Shown here piece by piece: positions 20,389-32,889 of a stretch of 64,000 nt of DNA. Below the pieces are notes generated by a model. That model saw only the letters and a list, made by a program, of their open reading frames with translations, did no database searches and was not told where the DNA came from. This DNA comes from Onthophagus taurus. Its lineage: Eukaryota; Arthropoda; Insecta; Coleoptera; Scarabaeidae. The translations under genes and the position numbers were made by a program. Location: contig NC_091976.1 of assembly GCF_036711975.1 (NCBI RefSeq), positions 4,216,001-4,280,000 on the forward strand, given 5' to 3'. Numbering within the stretch: the stretch's first letter is position 1; each line of letters starts with the position of its first letter.

Positions 20389-22125
20389 AGGGTCCGCGGG
20401 GGTGAACTACCCCGCAGTAGATTATAATTTACTCTACCGCCCTTATTCGGTTAAAGATCCGAACCAAACTTTACACAAATCTTCTAGACTACATTAGAAT
20501 CAAATATCCGTTAATAATTTTCACTTGCATAGGGACCGCGGGGGTGAACTACCCACCAGTAGATTTTAATTACCCCTACCGCCCTTATTCGGTCGAAGAT
20601 CCGAACCAAACTTTACACAAATCTTCTAGACTACATTAGAATCAAATATCCGTTAACAATTTTGACTTGCATAGGGACCGCGGGGGTGAACTACCCACCA
20701 GTAGATTTTAATTACCCCTACCGCCCTTATTCGGTCGAAGATCCGAACCAAACTTTACACAAATCTTCTAGACTACATTAGAATCAAATATCCGTTAACA
20801 ATTTTCACTTGCATAGGGACCGCGGGGGTGAACTACCCACCAGTAGATTTTAATTACCCCTACCGCCCTTATTCGGTAGAAGATCCGAACCAAACTTTAC
20901 ACAAATCTTCTAGACTACATTAGAATCAAATATCCGTTAACAATTTTGACTTACATAGGGACCGCGGGGGTGAACTACCCACCAGTAGATTTTAATTACC
21001 CCTACCGCCCTTATTCGGTCGAAGATCCGAACCAAACTTTACACAAATCTTCTAGACTACATTAGAATCAAATATCCGTTAACAATTTTCACTTGCATAG
21101 GGACCGCGGGGGTGAACTACCCACCAGTAGATTTTAATTACCCCTACCGCCCTTATTCGGTCGAAGATCCGAACCAAACTTTACACAAATCTTCTAGACT
21201 ACATTAGAATCAAATATCCGTTAACAATTTTGACTTGCATAGGGACCGCGGGGGTGAACTACCCACCAGTAGATTTTAATTACCCCTACCGCCCTTATTC
21301 GGTCGAAGATCCGAACCAAACTTTACACAAATCTTCTAGACTACATTAGAATCAAATATCCGTTAACAATTTTGACTTGCATAGGGACCGCGGGGTGAAC
21401 TACCCACCAGTAGATTTTAATTACCCCTACCGCCCTTATTCGGTAGAAGATCCGAACCAAACTTTACACAAATCTTCTAGACTACATTAGAATCAAATAT
21501 CCGTTAACAATTTTGACTTGCATAGGGACCGCGGGGGTGAACTACCCACCAGTAAATTTTAATTACCCCTACCGCCCTTATTCGGTCGAAGATCCGAACC
21601 AAACTTTACACAAATCTTCTAGACTACATTAGAATCAAATATCCGTTAACAATTTTGACTTGCATAGGGACCGCGGGGGTGAACTACCCACCAGTAGATT
21701 TTAATTACCCCTACCGCCCTTATTCGGTAGAAGATCCGAACCAAACTTTACACAAATCTTCTAGACTACATTAGAATCAAATATCCGTTAACAATTTTGA
21801 CTTGCATAGGGACCGCGGGGGTGAACTACCCACCAGTAAATTTTAATTACCCCTACCGCCCTTATTCGGTCGAAGATCCGAACCAAACTTTACACAAATC
21901 TTCTAGACTACATTAGAATCAAATATCCGTTAACAATTTTCACTTGCATAGGGACCGCGGGGGTGAACTACCCACCAGTAGATTTTAATTACCCCTACTG
22001 CCCTTATTCGGTCGAAGATCCGAACCAAACTTTACACTAATCTTCTAGACTACATTAGAATCAAATATTCGTTAACAATTCTCACTTGCATAGGGACCGC
22101 GGGGGTGTACTACCCACCAGTAGAA
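20389..22125 (+). repeat. 142-bp satellite array, left arm, about 12 units
   Basis: Junctions marked by AGGGACCGCG recur at 20531, 20673, 20815, 20957, 21099, 21241, 21383, 21524, 21666, 21808, 21950 and 22092. The period is 142 bp except for one 141-bp unit that lost a G. The outermost junction at 20389 and the units at both array edges are diverged; internal units are nearly identical. Variants such as GGTCGAAG or GGTAGAAG alternate irregularly. Each unit carries TCTAGA and GTTAAC. Confidence 0.97.
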
Positions 22126-23800
22126 TTTATATTTTTTATCCAAATCTAATTTTTGTTTTCATTGTTTCATTTACTTGTTGGTATTTTTGGCAAATTAAAC
22201 CTAGTAAACCAAAAGATAAGAATGTCATGGCCTTCTAACAAAAACACATGGTTTTTGGAAATCTATGTATGATTTTGATAAATTTATCAATATTAGGGAA
22301 ACTACAATAAATAAGTATATGAATATTTATAGATAATTTGTAGAGAATAAAATTCCCTTCTGGTAGGCTAAAAAAATTTGAGGGGTTCCATTTAAAATTT
22401 TCGATTTTTTTACTGTAGGGAGCTATCAGCTAATTTATCTTTTTATGTTGCTAAGTTATTTATTACTATGTTTATAAAAAACAATTATTATTATTAATTT
22501 CGTAATAACGTTATCATTAAAATTAAATACATTTTATTACAACAAATTTTGTTATAAAAAAATTAAAATACGCTTTACACTTACCATTGAATATGCAGAA
22601 ACGGTAATATAAACCTGTATGCAGAAACTTGTATAAGATACTGTAATAAAACAAATGATAATTTATTTGACAACATCTGAAGAGTAAACGTACCAATTTA
22701 GAGCATTTTCGAATGAAGGTTACTGAGATATGGGATTATAAAGAGCATAATAATAAAAAGTAGCATATAGTATAATTTGCCAAAAGGAAATTCAAATCAA
22801 AATAAGTCGAAAACGAAACATGTTAGGTGCTAATAACTTTTATCAAAGTCAACCTATTTTTTGGTTTAGCCCTGCTTGATTAAAGACTAATTTTAAACGT
22901 ATTTTCAATTTTTAAAAAACAAGTGAGCCTTGACAGTGAAAGAAAAACTCTTTTTGTGGCAGCTAAAGTACCTTTTCTGTTTACAGTACGTGAAAGTGTT
23001 ACTAAGAAGTTTTGTTCAGAATGAAAAACTTTGATAAAAATCCATATCAAACAAAATTACTTTCCTGTCAATGTTAATCTGTCAAACTGTAATTTAGTAA
23101 ACTTAAAGTGTTTTTTAAATACAATATTAATTAAAATTAATTAAAAGAAGTACTTGTTGGCGTTTAATCAAAAGATTTCTTACAGCAGGAAGTGTTCACT
23201 ATACGAGAAAAAATTATGATGAAACTGATTAACTGTCTTCTTTTGTGGGTGAATAAACACTTAATTTTTTGTGAACATTTTAAGAACGGTTTGTTTATTT
23301 CTCCAGAACAATCTGAATCTCAAAACAAGAAATCGTTATAATGTACTATTGACGAAAATAATAAACAATGGGTTTTATCAAAGTAGGCCGATGATTCCGA
23401 CAATTTGCATATGGTCATAACTTTTCATTCTGAATAAAATTTCTTAGTAACATTTTAGCATATTGTAAAGTGAAAAGGTACTTTACCTGACGAACAAGAA
23501 GTTTTCGCTTCAGTATCAACACTCACTTTTATATGTTCTAAATAAGTTTTTAACCAAGAAGGGCTAAATCCCAAAAGATGACAATTAATATCGACAAAAT
23601 TTTAAATTTTATAAAAGTCGTTTTACCTATCCGGGAACACACTGCATATTAAAATATAAAAAATAAATAGCTGTTAAGAATATATTCAGCAATGTAAAGC
23701 AATGTTGCTACAATAATTATTTGAGTGAATAGGCGATGAAATTTCACCCTAACCACCAAAGTAGTTTTATAATATTAAAATAACATACATTCCAAAACCG
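22126..23800. other. Central region of the foldback element
   Basis: AT-rich, with no open frame of note. It contains a diverged inverted repeat, about 22855-23045 against 23370-23580. Examples of shared blocks are TTTAGCCCTGCTTG, AAAGTACCTTTTC and GTTACTAAGAAGTTTT, each with its mirrored partner. The centre could be the decayed loop of an older foldback element or of a smaller element. Confidence 0.75.
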
Positions 23801-23807
23801 TTGAAAA

Positions 23808-26800
23808 TTGTTAACGGATATTTGATTCTAATGTAGTCTAGAAGATTTGTGTAAAGTTTGGTTCGGATCTTTGACCGAATAAGGGCGGTAGGGGTAATTA
23901 AAATCTACTGGTGGGTAGTTCACCCCCGCGGTCCCTATGCAAGTCAAAATTGTTAACGGATATTTGATTCTAATGTAGTCTAGAAGATTTGTGTAAAGTT
24001 TGGTTCGGATCTTCTACCGAATAAGGGCGGTAGGGGTAATTAAAATCTACTGGTGGGTAGTTCACCCCCGCGGTCCCTATGCAAGTCAAAATTGTTAACG
24101 GATATTTGATTCTAATGTAGTCTAGAAGATTTATGTAAAGTTTGGTTCGGATCTTTGACCGAATAAGGGCGGTAGGGGTAATTAAAATCTACTGGTGGGT
24201 AGTTCACCCCCGCGGTCCCTATGCAAGTCAAAATTGTTAACGGATATTTGATTCTAATGTAGTCTAGAAGATTTGTGTAAAGTTTGGTTCGGATCTTCTA
24301 CCGAATAAGGGCGGTAGGGGTAATTAAAGTCTACTGGTGGGTAGTTCACCCCCGCGGTCCCTATGCAAGTCAAAATTGTTAACGGATATTTGATTCTAAT
24401 GTAGTCTAGAAGATTTGTGTAAAGTTTGGTTCGGATCTTCTACCGAATAAGGGCGGTAGGGGTAATTAAAATCTACTGGTGGGTAGTTCACCCCCGCGGT
24501 CCCTATGCAAGTCAAAATTGTTAACGGATATTTGATTCTAATGTAGTCTAGAAGATTTGTGTAAAGTTTGGTTCGGATCTTCTACCGAATAAGGGCGGTA
24601 GGGGTAATTAAAATCTACTGGTGGGTAGTTCACCCCCGCGGTCCCTATGCAAGTCAAAATTGTTAACGGATATTTGATTCTAATGTAGTCTAGAAGATTT
24701 GTGTAAAGTTTGGTTCGGATCTTCTACCGAATAAGGGCGGTAGGGGTAATTAAAATCTACTGGTGGGTAGTTCACCCCCGCGGTCCCTATGCAAGTCAAA
24801 ATTGTTAACGGATATTTGATTCTAATGTAGTCTAGAAGATTTGTGTAAAGTTTGGTTCGGATCTTCTACCGAATAAGGGCGGTAGGGGTAATTAAAATCT
24901 ACTGGTGGGTAGTTCACCCCCGCGGTCCCTATGCAAGTCAAAATTGTTAACGGATATTTGATTCTAATGTAGTCTAGAAGATTTATGTAAAGTTTGGTTC
25001 GGATCTTTGACCGAATAAGGGCGGTAGGGGTAATTAAAATCTACTGGTGGGTAGTTCACCCCCGCGGTCCCTATGCAAGTCAAAATTGTTAACGGATATT
25101 TGATTCTAATGTAGTCTAGAAGATTTGTGTAAAGTTTGGTTCGGATCTTCTACCGAATAAGGGCGGTAGGGGTAATTAAAATCTACTGGTGGGCAGTTCA
25201 CCCCCGCGGTCCCTATGCAAGTCAAAATTGTTAACGGATATTTGATTCTAATGTAGTCTAGAAGATTTGTGTAAAGTTTGGTTCGGATCTTCTACCGAAT
25301 AAGGGCGGTAGGGGTAATTAAAATCTACTGGTGGGTAGTTCACCCCCGCGGTCCCTATGCAAGTCAAAATTGTTAACGGATATTTGATTCTAATGTAGTC
25401 TAGAAGATTTGTGTAAAGTTTGGTTCGGATCTTCGACCGAATAAGGGCGGTAGGGGTAATTAAAATCTACTGGTGGGTAGTTCACCCCCGCGGTCCCTAT
25501 GCAAGTGAAAATTATTAACGGATATTTGATTCTAATGTAGTCTAGAAGATTTGTGTAAAGTTTGGTTCGGATCTTCTACCGAATAAGGGCGGTAAGGGTA
25601 ATTAAAATCTACTGGTGGGCAGTTCACCCCCGCGGTCCCTATGCAAGTCAAAATTGTTAACGGATATTTGATTCTAATGTAGTCTAGAAGATTTGTGTAA
25701 AGTTTGGTTCGGATCTTCGCCCGAATAAGGGCGGTAGGGGTAATTAAAATCTACTGGTGGGTAGTTCACCCCCGCGGTCCCTATGCAAGTCAAAATTGTT
25801 AACGGATATTTGATTCTAATGTAGTCTAGAAGATTTATGTAAAGTTTGGTTCGGATCTTTGACCGAATAAGGGCGGTAGGGGTAATTAAAATCTACTGGT
25901 GGGTAGTTCACCCCCGCGGTCCCTATGCAAGTCAAAATTGTTAACGGATATTTGATTCTAATGTAGTCTAGAAGATTTGTGTAAAGTTTGGTTCGGATCT
26001 TCTACCGAATAAGGGCGGTAGGGGTAATTAAAATCTACTGGTGGGTAGTTCACCCCCGCGGTCCCTATGCAAGTCAAAATTGTTAACGGATATTTGATTC
26101 TAATGTAGTCTAGAAGATTTGTGTAAAGTTTGGTTCGGATCTTCTACCGAATAAGGGCGGTAGGGGTAATTAAAATCTACTGGTGGGTAGTTCACCCCCG
26201 CGGTCCCTATGCAAGTCAAAATTGTTAACGGATATTTGATTCTAATGTAGTCTAGAAGATTTGTGTAAAGTTTGGTTCGGATCTTCTACCGAATAAGGGC
26301 GGTAGGGGTAATTAAAATCTACTGGTGGGTAGTTCACCCCCGCGGTCCCTATGCAAGTCAAAATTGTTAACGGATATTTGATTCTAATGTAGTCTAGAAG
26401 ATTTGTGTAAAGTTTGGTTCGGATCTTCTACCGAATAAGGGCGGTAGGGGTAATTAAAATCTACTGGTGGGTAGTTCACCCCCGCGGTCCCTATGCAAGT
26501 CAAAATTGTTAACGGATATTTGATTCTAATGTAGTCTAGAAGATTTGTGTAAAGTTTGGTTCGGATCTTCTACCGAATAAGGGCGGTAGGGGTAATTAAA
26601 ATCTACTGGTGGGTAGTTCACCCCCGCGGTCCCTATGCAAGTCAAAATTGTTAACGGATATTTGATTCTAATGTAGTCTAGAAGATTTATGTAAAGTTTG
26701 GTTCGGATCTTTGACCGAATAAGGGCGGTAGGGGTAATTAAAATCTACTGGTGGGTAGTTCACCCCCGCGGTCCCTATGCAAGTCAAAATTGTTAACGGA

Positions 26801-28622
26801 TATTTGATTCTAATGTAGTCTAGAAGATTTGTGTAAAGTTTGGTTCGGATCTTCTACCGAATAAGGGCGGTAGGGGTAATTAAAATCTACTGGTGGGCAG
26901 TTCACCCCCGCGGTCCCTATGCAAGTCAAAATTGTTAACGGATATTTGATTCTAATGTAGTCTAGAAGATTTGTGTAAAGTTTGGTTCGGATCTTCTACC
27001 GAATAAGGGCGGTAGGGGTAATTAAAATCTACTGGTGGGTAGTTCACCCCCGCGGTCCCTATGCAAGTCAAAATTGTTAACGGATATTTGATTCTAATGT
27101 AGTCTAGAAGATTTATGTAAAGTTTGGTTCGGATCTTTGACCGAATAAGGGCGGTAGGGGTAATTAAAATCTACTGGTGGGTAGTTCACCCCCGCGGTCC
27201 CTATGCAAGTCAAAATTGTTAACGGATATTTGATTCTAATGTAGTCTAGAAGATTTGTGTAAAGTTTGGTTCGGATCTTCTACCGAATAAGGGCGGTAGG
27301 GGTAATTAAAATCTACTGGTGGGCAGTTCACCCCCGCGGTCCCTATGCAAGTCAAAATTGTTAACGGATATTTGATTCTAATGTAGTCTAGAAGATTTGT
27401 GTAAAGTTTGGTTCGGATCTTCTACCGAATAAGGGCGGTAGGGGTAATTAAAATCTACTGGTGGGTAGTTCACCCCCGCGGTCCCTATGCAAGTCAAAAT
27501 TGTTAACGGATATTTGATTCTAATGTAGTCTAGAAGATTTGTGTAAAGTTTGGTTCGGATCTTCGACCGAATAAGGGCGGTAGGGGTAATTAAAATCTAC
27601 TGGTGGGTAGTTCACCCCCGCGGTCCCTATGCAAGTGAAAATTATTAACGGATATTTGATTCTAATGTAGTCTAGAAGATTTGTGTAAAGTTTGGTTCGG
27701 ATCTTCTACCGAATAAGGGCGGTAGGGGTAATTAAAATCTACTGGTGGGCAGTTCACCCCCGCGGTCCCTATGCAAGTCAAAATTGTTAACGGATATTTG
27801 ATTCTAATGTAGTCTAGAAGATTTGTGTAAAGTTTGGTTCGGATCTTCGCCCGAATAAGGGCGGTAGGGGTAATTAAAATCTACTGGTGGGTAGTTCACC
27901 CCCGCGGTCCCTATGCAAGTCAAAATTGTTAACGGATATTTGATTCTAATGTAGTCTAGAAGATTTATGTAAAGTTTGGTTCGGATCTTTGACCGAATAA
28001 GGGCGGTAGGGGTAATTAAAATCTACTGGTGGGTAGTTCACCCCCGCGGTCCCTATGCAAGTCAAAATTGTTAACGGATATTTGATTCTAATGTAGTCTA
28101 GAAGATTTGTGTAAAGTTTGGTTCGGATCTTCTACCGAATAAGGGCGGTAGGGGTAATTAAAATCTACTGGTGGGCAGTTCACCCCCGCGGTCCCTATGC
28201 AAGTCAAAATTGTTAACGGATATTTGATTCTAATGTAGTCTAGAAGATTTGTGTAAAGTTTGGTTCGGATCTTCTACCGAATAAGGGCGGTAGGGGTAAT
28301 TAAAATCTACTGGTGGGTAGTTCACCCCCGCGGTCCCTATGCAAGTCAAAATTGTTAACGGATATTTGATTCTAATGTAGTCTAGAAGATTTGTGTAAAG
28401 TTTGGTTCGGATCTTCGACCGAATAAGGGCGGTAGGGGTAATTAAAATCTACTGGTGGGTAGTTCACCCCCGCGGTCCCTATGCAAGTGAAAATTATTAA
28501 CGGATATTTGATTCTAATGTAGTCTAGAAGATTTGTGTAAAGTTTGGTTCGGATCTTCAACCGAATAAGGGCGGTAGAGTAAATTATAATCTACTGCGGG
28601 GTAGTTCACCCCCGCGGACCCT
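23808..28622 (-). repeat. 142-bp satellite array, right arm, about 34 units
   Basis: This is the reverse orientation of the left array. The junction CCCTATGC occurs at 23933 and recurs to 28477, exactly 32 periods of 142 bp with no net indel, then once more, diverged, at 28619. Diagnostic variants recur at fixed intervals. TTATGTAAAG appears at 24131, 24983, 25835, 26687, 27113 and 27965, that is 852, 852, 852, 426 and 852 bp apart. So units are organised as six-unit (and three-unit) higher-order repeats. Confidence 0.97.
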
Positions 28623-28629
28623 TTGCAAG

Positions 28630-28953
28630 CGGAATTTCTTTCGATAAATATACTTCTTATCATGCCTAGAAGGCGTATATAAAGTTTAGTTCGGATCTTC
28701 GAACCAATACAGGAGCTGCAGCCAGTTATTTTAATTAAAATTGCTGATTGTACCTTGATATTAGTGATAAATATATTTTAATTTTGTCTAATTACTTTTA
28801 ATATACTGTAATTAACTTCTTAAGTTGATAATGTAATGTTTCTTTGTTTGAAAAAATTGGGCCCCCGTGTGTCCGGTATTACGGACGTCTATGGGCGTTC
28901 GGGTATCATCGGAAATTATTACTGCTATCTTTTACTGCTGTCTTCACACCGGT
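28630..28953 (-). repeat. Right terminal inverted repeat of the foldback element
   Basis: Reverse complement of 20058-20381. The ends ACCGGT are followed by AGAAAAATA, the target duplication. Confidence 0.93.
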
Positions 28954-28962
28954 AGAAAAATA

Positions 28963-31630
28963 AGCAGAGTTATAAGGAAGAGTTACATTTTGGGAGTTTT
29001 AATAAAACAAATGATCAAAAAAGCAGATCCCAAAATGTACAAGTTGCACGTACACATGCGTTCCACAAAGAATTATTCAAACACTCTGTCAATTATTGTT
29101 GGTAGAACGCTTGTGTACCTATCCATAGCACAGCCATAAAAGACTGGTTCCTAACTACACATCAGAAATATGAAATCATCGAGATATATTAACAGCATAT
29201 TGGGGAAATAATACACAAATTTATGTTGGTCTGATAATAACCCACATGTGACAAATATTTACTATTAACATAATGACTCCATTTTAGTTGCACAATGATT
29301 GACCATCTGAAATCCATGCAATTCACACACAAGCTGAAACAAAAAGAAAAATATTAATTAATTACTTATTAATAAAGTATTGTAATTCATTAATTTATAT
29401 CCTCTATCGTTGTAGTAATGCAAGATTGAAAGTAGTGATTGAAAAAATCAAACCAAAAGATTAATATGTTGACATTGAAATTTTTCTTGTATTCCCAACA
29501 TCTTTATTATAGAAATCAAACTTATTTGCCATGAACAACATTTAAAAAAAATATCATATTTAAAATCCTTGCAAGAAAAAAAGAAGACATCCCAAAATTC
29601 ATCTCTACTAAAAAGCTGTACTTATTAAGAGATAAGCTCTAATATCTCATTAATAATGTCATAATATCTCATATCTCACAAATTTGTAACACACACAGTT
29701 TAATTGAATAAGTAACACTTTGTAATATACTAATGTTATAAAAAAAACTACATTACTGTTGAATCTCATTTTTAATATGAAAAAGTCGCTAATAAATTCC
29801 AATTAACAATCATTTACTTAAACCAATTGCATAAGAAAAACATAAGAAGACAGAAAGATTCAACTTTACAATTACCTAGTAGTGCTCTAATTAACCCATT
29901 TGCCTCATACAGAAGAAATAACTAGTTGAGAAGAAAATGAAATTTTGTAGTAAAACCAATGATAATAAATGGTACCTTGAATCAGAGAGCAATAAAAAAC
30001 CTAGATAAGTCTTCAGGTAGCCACAATAGAGACTTTAATCATCCTCACTTAAAAATTATGTTTTTTTCTCCAAATTAGACATCATTGATTTAACCACTAG
30101 ATCAAGGAATCATTCCAACACTTAAGGCATCCTACATACGACTAACATTCAAAAAATTTTGAAAGCCTGGAAAATGATAAAAATGTAAAGCTTACTTAAG
30201 CTTTTTAGGTTGTATTGCAATTATAGATTTGGCTTGCAGGGAATTAAACACTTGATGAGTGTTGGAAACTGTTCTTACCACAAATGGTTCTGAGAAGAAA
30301 CTTTATTCCATTTGACGAAACATGGATGTTTGGGAACTACTTGAAGAAAAATTTGTAATAAAACTACTAAATATCTCCACTTCCAATATAATTAATGATT
30401 CCAAAAATATTTATAATATTGCATCGGTTGCTTACTTAAATTTAATTGATGTGCAAGAAGGAATAGCTTGAAAATTGAAACAGACAGGTAATTGCAACTA
30501 TGTCAAATATAATACTTTTGTAATGGTGGAGAAATAACTAGAGAAGAGGAGTTTCAAGCAACTTTGAAAAAAAAAATAGATGAACTTTGAAACCAAATTT
30601 CAGCTATCATAAAATTTTACACCTTAAGACTTGATTTCAATATAACAATTGTAATATGATTAAGCACGTGACTATTAGGTGTCGCTAGTGGTCGTAAAAA
30701 GAGGATAGGTTTTAGAGAAGTAAGAGAGAAGGGGACGGTTGTAACTTGTAACGAAGTTAATAAAGACTAAATTAAAAAAAAAAAAAGAATCTACGTGTTA
30801 TTTAATAAAATACATATCGTGGTGATAAAACAACAATAGCACACATTGCCTTGATTTTTGCTAAAGACTCAAAACGGGATTTAATTATGGTTACAACCTA
30901 AAAGACATGCAGAATATATACAATAATATAAATTACTCTACCCCCAACTCCAGCATACCGAAAATCCACATCGCCGCCTGACTAACATAAACTCATAAAA
31001 GATTATTACTTTATCTTGTTAAAATTAAACTATTACCTGTTAAACTGAGGAATTGTCTTCAAAAGTTAGACTACAGCAAAACCATAGTTGGTGTCATTAT
31101 ATTGTTAATTAAAACATCTTTCTTGAAGGTGGTTTGTTATTTCAGTGCATGGTTAACTTGTGCACAACTGAGACAAATCGATACTATCTGTACTTTTAGA
31201 GGGTTGGCATCACCTAAAATGTGCAAAAAAATATTAGATAAACAAAACCCTGTCGTACATATAAATGTTGTACAAGAATTGTGATTAGAAGTAAATGTCC
31301 TCAATGTACCTATTTTTTATCTATCAGAATGATAATTTTAAAAGGGCACACAATTTATGAATACATTGCAATATATTATTATTGTTTATAAACTATACAA
31401 CTACAATTCAAGCTGAGGATGCGTGACGTAGCTTTGATATCATGGGAACTGATAAATAAAGTAGCACTACAGATCATACAATTTCATTAAAATTTTATCT
31501 CTGAATGTTTGTCTGTGATTATGATGCCAAGCAATTGTTATGAATTGTAAAGAAGTAGCATAGTTTAATGCTGAAAATCAAAAAGTTTCGAAAATATTAT
31601 AGTCTGTAATGTAGGGCATATAGTAGGGGT
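28963..31630. other. AT-rich DNA with no recognised gene
   Basis: Only short frames occur. At 30670-30790 a GC-richer patch (GTGTCGCTAGTGGTCG) is followed by AATAAAG and a 13-A run, which could be the end of a retrotransposed transcript or part of an LTR, but nothing pairs with it. Confidence 0.45.
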
Positions 31631-31639
31631 CTCAGTTTT

Positions 31640-31830
31640 GTAAAAATTTACTAGTTAATTTATTTTTTATGTCAATTTAAATTTATTTGTTGTGTTACAT
31701 TTAATATGGGATTAGATTGAGCAGCTACTGATAGCTGGATCTCGCCCCACTGAAAAATAATCATTTTGCTTCATTTTTGTATTATGACAGTGTTTAATAA
31801 AGGCGTTTATTATTATTATTATAAAATTAT
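31640..31830 (+). mobile_element. LINE 3' end, truncated
   Basis: A segment with GAGCAGCTACTGATAGCTGG and CTCGCC is followed by AATAAAGGCGTTTATTATTATTATT. The same order (GAGCAGCTG, AGCTGGAACTCGCC, AATAAAGGCATTTATTATTAT) occurs at 33920-34025. A shared 3' untranslated region ending in a TTA microsatellite indicates two 5'-truncated copies of one non-LTR retrotransposon family. Confidence 0.6.
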
Positions 31831-31889
31831 TATAAACGGTTTATCAAACAATTCCTGAAATATGTGTAAAGATTTAAATTTTGATAAAT

Positions 31890-32215
31890 AAAAAATTAAG
31901 TTTACCTTGGGCAGCTCCTAAACGATTGATGAAGATATCAAAAATTATTTGCTGAACTTCTGGTATTCTGATTTGTTGTTCATCCAAATTTGGTCCAATG
32001 ATGAAAGTTTACTCTTCAGATATCCCTAAAGGAAGAAGTCTGGCGAAAATCTGGTGATATTATAGACACCTCAATTGGCCCTCTTCTCCCACAATCCATC
32101 GATTGAGAAATAATTGATTGAAACAAGCTCGAACAGGAACGACATAGTGTGGTGGTGCGCCATCTTGTTGGAGAAATCACTGCCGCTGGAATTGAATTTA
32201 TTTATTTAGATGGGA
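31890..32215 (-). pseudogene. Mariner/DDE_3-like transposase scrap
   Basis: The minus strand reads FLQQDGAPPHYVVPV followed by NRWIVGEEG near 32190-32090, the usual second-aspartate block of insect mariner-like transposases. Later come SPDFARLLPLG and NLDEQQIRIPEVQQI out of frame. Only this part remains. The scrap is too decayed to subclassify. Confidence 0.5.
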
Positions 32216-32889
32216 TGCAAACAGAATTAATCCCAAAGTAACATACACGAAAAATAACAAAAATAAACTTTAAAAAGAAGGCTTATATAAACTATAAACG
32301 TATAAGAAGATGTAATAAAACATATACCGATTTATTAAGATCTGTCTGAAAACAACTTACTTGGAAACATTATTAAGGAGGCAGTGTATAATAATTTGCG
32401 AGTTCTAGGATGAAGTATGAAAAATAATGTAACAAAAGTCGCAAATAATTGTCAGACATAAATAATTTATAACGATTTTCGCCGGTTGTAGCCGAACACA
32501 CACATCCGATAAATAAATGTTTGAGTTTTGATAAGAAATGTGAAACACAAATATGAAACAGAACAAAAAAAAATGAACTAAAAATAATATAATGTTGGAT
32601 TTAGAAATTTATTATATAGAAATTTATATTAACAACAATTTTATTAGGTCTATTTGTAACATTGTAAAGTTAATTGTTTTTGAGATTTTTGTTCCCGTTA
32701 TTTTAGTCGAATTTGCGTGATTTACCTATTACTAAAAGTATAAGCCATTGACATTACCTTTTTTTATTGTGCATTATGGATACTAGGAACCTTTATGAGT
32801 ATGATTTTTATTGTTCTCTGAATTTGTGATAATGATCTTACCCACTTTTATGTAAAAGTGTTTTTACACCGTTTCGTTTTTTGAATTAC

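Larger units (their letters stand above)
20058..28953. mobile_element. 8.9-kb foldback element with satellite-filled inverted arms
   Basis: The element begins ACCGGTGTGAAGACAGCAG and ends with the reverse complement. It is flanked by an exact 9-bp direct duplication, AGAAAAATA, at 20049-20057 and 28954-28962. From outside in there are (1) unique inverted ends of 323-324 bp that align without any length difference, (2) 142-bp satellite arrays in opposite orientation, and (3) a 1.7-kb centre with its own inverted repeat. No transposase frame was found, so it is non-autonomous as far as can be seen. Drosophila FB elements also have tandem-repeat inverted arms and 9-bp duplications, and Mutator-like elements make 9-bp duplications; either machinery could have moved it. 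Confidence 0.92.

Noticed and set aside
20389-22125. Regular direct repeats that could be taken for a CRISPR array
   Set aside because: Units are 142 bp and head to tail with no unique spacers, in a eukaryotic context. It is a satellite.
28372-28560. 62-codon frame inside the satellite
   Set aside because: It spans more than one repeat unit and repeats its own peptide; a by-product of the 142-bp periodicity.
20058-28953. Two independent satellite arrays that happen to be in opposite orientation
   Set aside because: Equal-length unique ends and the exact 9-bp duplication bind the whole 8.9 kb into one unit.
28867-29139. 90-codon frame crossing the right end of the foldback element
   Set aside because: It starts in the terminal repeat, crosses the target duplication into flanking DNA and has no domain. 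A mirrored frame exists at the left end for the same reason.
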